Shown: piece after piece, positions 5,938-9,101 of the stretch
Layout of the letters: each line of letters starts with the position of its first letter
Position numbering within the stretch: position 1 is the first letter of the stretch
Assembly: GCA_013151585.1 (NCBI GenBank)
Contig: JAADHY010000762.1
Coordinates: 1 to 9,101 of the forward strand
Reading direction: 5' to 3'
DNA length: 9,101 nt
Origin: Planctomycetota bacterium
GTDB taxonomy: Bacteria; Planctomycetota; Planctomycetia; Planctomycetales; Planctomycetaceae
Notes under the pieces: model-generated
Told to the model about the DNA's origin: nothing
What the model saw: the letters and a program-made list of their open reading frames with translations, nothing else
The model's database searches: none
Program-made: the position numbers and the translations under genes

Positions 5938-8388
5938 TTGACTATGGTCACACGTGATACGTCTCCGTTTGTTGGTTGGAAGTTCGGCAATAGTACGGCC
6001 GCTTTGTTGGTCGTCCTGTGTTGGCTTTTCGCCAGTTTTTCCAAGGAATCGGCTGAAGCGGCGGACGCTTCCCGAATCGAAGTTCTCGGTTCGCCTACGA
6101 CGGCGGCCGCCGAAGACGAGTTCCCGGCGATCGGCTGCGACGCCGACGGCCGGCTCTGGCTGGCGTGGGTTTCCTGGGACGGAAAACAGGATCGGTTGCT
6201 GGTTTCACGCCGCCAACGCGACGGTTGGTCCAAGCCGATCGTTGTGGCCGAATCTACCGGCGATCATTGGTGCCCAACATTCGGACGCGACGGGGAGGGC
6301 CGGCTTTGGCTGACGTGGGCTCAGAACGACAACCAGCGCCGGAACTGGAACCTCTGGGGCCGGTTCCTCTGGCACGGTCGCTGGTCCGATCCGATCCGGC
6401 TCACCTCCAGCCCTGGAACCGAGATGGGACAGCAACTGGCCACGGACAGTCAAGGCCGACTTTGGGTGACGTGGCAAGCCATCGTGGACGAAAGCTATGA
6501 AGTGTTGCTGGCCCGTCTGACGCCCGATGGTCTGGTCGATCAACGAAACGTGTCGGAGCATCCGGCGAGCGACTGGGAACCGGCCATTGCTGCTGACGGC
6601 GACGGACGGCTCTACATCGCCTGGGACAGCTACCGGAACGGCAGTTATGATATTCTTCTGCGGTGCTTCGACAACGGCCGGCTGGGGCCAATCCGTGAGG
6701 TGGCGGCCACGCCTCGCTACGAAGCTCACGCCGCCATCACTGTGGATGCCCAGAACCGCGTCTGGATCGCCTGGGACCAAGCCGGTGTGAAATGGGGACA
6801 GCACGGGCCGTCTCGAGAGCGGCTGCACGCACGCCGGTCGTTAGGCCTTTGTTGTTTGGAGGGCGACCGGATCACATCTCCCCAGCAGGACGTGTCGAAA
6901 GTTTTGACAGGCGAGCTGCGTCGATTCTGCGAACTCCCGGAGTTAACGGTCGACGGCTCTGGCCGTCTGTGTTTGGTTTTCCGCCATCTGCGCGATCTGA
7001 CGCCACCGGGGCGGCGTCCGAACGGCCGACCGCACCAAGCCCGCGGGATTTGGAATCCATACATCACCTTTTACGCCGACGGCGCCTGGTCCGAGCCAAC
7101 GCCTTTGCCCGCGAGCAACGGGCGGAATGACATGCGGGTGTCTCTGTGCCGCGACGCCGACGGCCGGATCGTCCTCGCCTGGGCCGAAGATGGCCGTCGT
7201 CCGCAGCGGGCCGAAGAACCGGTCAATCACAATGTGCATGCCGCCCGGCTGGTGTTCGGTCGGACCGAACGCGTGCAACTGCCGACACGCGCGGCGCCTT
7301 CGACGGCGGCCCGCTCAAGCGGCAAGCCCGACGCGCCCGTCACGAAGACGCCGCCACGATACGAAATCCGCGTCGGCGATCGGTCCTACCGGCTCTTTTA
7401 CGGTGACACGCACCGGCACACAGATATCTCGCGATGCGCCATGAACTATGACGGGTCGCTGATCGACACCTATCGTTATGCCATCGACGCGGTCCGCCTC
7501 GACTTCCTCGCTATCTCTGACCACGACCAAGACCTTTTGAAACACCGTTATGGTCGCCCACAGAGCCCGCTCCAGGATTATGCTTGGTGGCGATCGCAGA
7601 AGTACTGTGACTTGTTTTACATCGCCGGCCGCTTTTTGACGCTTTACGGCTACGAGCATGGTGGCTCGTTCGCTCGGCGTGGCGGGCACAAGAATGTGAT
7701 CTATTTGAATCGCGGGAATCCCTGTTACGAGGAGGATGCGCCGGAGGATCTGTTTCGAGTGCTGCGCGATAAGAAGGCAGTGGTGATCCCCCACCAATTG
7801 GCTGACGGTCCTTCCGCCACTGACTGGGCCAAGTGGAACAGCCAGTTCGAACGAGTGGCCGAGATCTTCCAAGCGCGCGGCTGCTACGAGTTTTTCGGAG
7901 CTCCGCCGGAGGTTCGGGTCAAGCGAAAGGGCTATTACTTGTGGGACGCCTTGGAAAAGGGCGTTGGGATCGGCGTCATTGCCAGCTCCGACCATGGGCT
8001 GGTGCACAGTGCCTACGCTGCGGTGTACGCGGACGAGTTTTCGCGGCAAAGCGTGCTCGAGGCGCTGCGGAGTCGTCGATCATTTGGGGCCACCGAGACA
8101 ATGGTGATCGACTTTCGCCTGGGCGAACATCTGCTGGGTGAGGAGGTCCGGACAGGCGAGCCCCCCACGTTTCAGATCACCGTCCGCGGAACCGCACCGC
8201 TTAAACAAGTCCAGATCGTCAAGAACAACCGCTTTGTTTACACCACGCAGCCGAACGGTGCGCAATGCACGTTCCGCTACACCGACACGGAGCTTGCGCC
8301 CGGCCAGTCCGCCTACTACTACGTCCGCTGCCAGCAGAACGACAACCAATGGGCGTGGTCGTCAGCCATTTGGGTCAAGCGCCGGTGA
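5938..8388 (+). CDS. Exported beta-propeller / PHP (DUF3604-like) protein, short paralogue
   Basis: An 816-residue paralogue of the preceding gene, counted from TTG 5938 (814 residues if ATG 5944 is used). A hydrophobic stretch at 20-34 and an AEA site near residue 41 make a signal peptide. Seven blades (about 55-445) carry GRLWLAW-like motifs at residues 71, 121, 173, 223, 273, 342 and 409, so the first five repeat every 50-52 residues. A Pro/Ala/Ser-rich linker (about 448-475) precedes the PHP domain, with candidate ligands H492 and H494 (GDTHRHT), D528 and H529 (SDH), E573 (GYE), H584 (GHKN), H619 (PHQ), D685, H686 and H690 (SSDHGLVH). Residues about 742-816 match the beta-domain that ends the first paralogue (VYTTQP, YYYVRCQQN). 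It lacks the extra N-terminal module. All visible ligands are kept, so this is not a dead copy. PHP domains usually hydrolyse phosphoesters; the substrate is unknown. Confidence 0.85.
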   Translation: MTMVTRDTSPFVGWKFGNSTAALLVVLCWLFASFSKESAEAADASRIEVLGSPTTAAAEDEFPAIGCDADGRLWLAWVSWDGKQDRLLVSRRQRDGWSKPIVVAESTGDHWCPTFGRDGEGRLWLTWAQNDNQRRNWNLWGRFLWHGRWSDPIRLTSSPGTEMGQQLATDSQGRLWVTWQAIVDESYEVLLARLTPDGLVDQRNVSEHPASDWEPAIAADGDGRLYIAWDSYRNGSYDILLRCFDNGRLGPIREVAATPRYEAHAAITVDAQNRVWIAWDQAGVKWGQHGPSRERLHARRSLGLCCLEGDRITSPQQDVSKVLTGELRRFCELPELTVDGSGRLCLVFRHLRDLTPPGRRPNGRPHQARGIWNPYITFYADGAWSEPTPLPASNGRNDMRVSLCRDADGRIVLAWAEDGRRPQRAEEPVNHNVHAARLVFGRTERVQLPTRAAPSTAARSSGKPDAPVTKTPPRYEIRVGDRSYRLFYGDTHRHTDISRCAMNYDGSLIDTYRYAIDAVRLDFLAISDHDQDLLKHRYGRPQSPLQDYAWWRSQKYCDLFYIAGRFLTLYGYEHGGSFARRGGHKNVIYLNRGNPCYEEDAPEDLFRVLRDKKAVVIPHQLADGPSATDWAKWNSQFERVAEIFQARGCYEFFGAPPEVRVKRKGYYLWDALEKGVGIGVIASSDHGLVHSAYAAVYADEFSRQSVLEALRSRRSFGATETMVIDFRLGEHLLGEEVRTGEPPTFQITVRGTAPLKQVQIVKNNRFVYTTQPNGAQCTFRYTDTELAPGQSAYYYVRCQQNDNQWAWSSAIWVKRR

Positions 8389-8411
8389 CCGCTCACGGGC
8401 CGGATTCTGAG

Positions 8412-9101
8412 TTAGCGCGGAGGAGCCATTGTGCCGTCTCGGGCCGGGCTGCCGAAAGGTGTCGGCCAGTCGTCGCGTGAAGCCCGGGCGTTCGTCTTAA
8501 ACAGCAAGAGCTCTCCGGGCTGACTGCTCACGACGACCAACAATTCCGACAATCCGTCGGCATCCAGGTCGCACAAGGCGAAGTTGACCGGCCATGCAGA
8601 AACCTCAACACGCTGTCGCACGACGCCCTGGGCATCGACCACGTAGAGGTCTCCCCAAGGCTCCGTTTTTGGCAGCCGCCCGTACCCGGCGGGGTTGCCC
8701 GTGCCGACGATCGCTTCCAGCGCGCCGTCGCCGTTCACGTCAGCCATTACGGGCGAATTCGTGTCGAGGTAGGCGCGGGGCACGGGGACCGTCCACTCGA
8801 CGCGGCCCGTCGCCAAATCGATACACCGGATCTCACGCCGCCCGGTATGACCGCCGTCCCGCGTGTTGGTTAGTCCGACTCCTTCCACGTGCCGATCGTC
8901 GTCGAGGTCCCCAAGAGCGATCCCCGTGAAACCGAGCTCAATGCGCCGAAGCAGCTTTCCCGCAGAACTGAAAACATATCCGTGATTCCACCTCTGCTTT
9001 TGACGATGTTCCAGATCCAGCCCGACTTTCAGGAGTTCTTTGGTGCCGTTGCCATCGATGTCCAGAACAAACACCGGCGTCGACCCCAAGTCTTCCGCGT
9101 G
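8412..9101 (-). CDS. FG-GAP/VCBS repeat protein, C-terminal part (5' end outside window)
   Basis: The last 229 residues of a gene that enters from the right edge; the frame stays open to the final base, so the true start is outside. It carries four Asp-rich calcium-binding-type loops of FG-GAP/VCBS repeats: DIDGNG (near 9060), GDLDDD (near 8909), ADVNGDG (near 8741) and CDLDADG (near 8570). The spacing of about 50-60 residues is typical of integrin-like propeller blades. Between them are short strands such as YVFSSAG and DLYVVDAQG, common in planctomycete proteins that mix FG-GAP and PQQ-like blades. Such proteins are normally exported, but no signal is visible here. It converges on the second PHP gene with only 23 bases between the stop codons and no clear terminator. 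A role in binding is likelier than catalysis; no catalytic motif is seen. Confidence 0.8.
   Translation of the reverse strand, partial: HAEDLGSTPVFVLDIDGNGTKELLKVGLDLEHRQKQRWNHGYVFSSAGKLLRRIELGFTGIALGDLDDDRHVEGVGLTNTRDGGHTGRREIRCIDLATGRVEWTVPVPRAYLDTNSPVMADVNGDGALEAIVGTGNPAGYGRLPKTEPWGDLYVVDAQGVVRQRVEVSAWPVNFALCDLDADGLSELLVVVSSQPGELLLFKTNARASRDDWPTPFGSPARDGTMAPPR

Noticed and set aside
8376..8420. Terminator between the convergent genes
   Set aside because: Only a 4-base stem (GTGA/TCAC) is visible, with no T-run on either side.

Overview
The window looks like chromosomal DNA of a high-GC planctomycete, most likely of the Pirellulales type. The reasons are a secreted DUF1080 (PF06439) protein, FG-GAP repeats, large exported proteins with regularly spaced propeller blades, and good Shine-Dalgarno sites (AAGGAG type) in GC-rich DNA. 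This placement rests on family knowledge; no marker gene is present.

Layout. (1) Positions 1-1084, minus strand: an ABC-2 type export module. The ATPase gene is broken: about 10 bases are missing exactly at the Walker B motif, which removes the Walker B aspartate and shifts the frame. The permease gene that follows overlaps it by 71 bases and runs off the left edge. (2) 1237-1926, minus strand: a small exported DUF1080 protein, a family linked to 3-keto-glycoside cleavage. (3) 1927-2855: a 929-base gap between divergently oriented genes. I see no convincing gene in it, but it holds several perfect inverted repeats. (4) 2856-5894 and 5938-8388, plus strand, 43 bases apart: two large tandem paralogues. 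Each has an export signal, a seven-bladed beta-propeller, a Pro/Ala-rich linker, a DUF3604-like PHP metallo-phosphoesterase domain and a C-terminal beta-domain. The first carries an extra N-terminal beta-rich module of about 150 residues. (5) 8412-9101, minus strand: the C-terminal part of an FG-GAP/VCBS repeat protein, convergent with the second paralogue and open at the right edge.

The tandem pair is the most interesting part. Both copies keep all the visible candidate metal ligands and nearly identical blade spacing, so both are probably functional exported metalloenzymes; their substrate cannot be read from the sequence. A shared role with the DUF1080 protein in handling surface or environmental glycans is possible, but rests only on proximity, and that gene is on the opposite strand.
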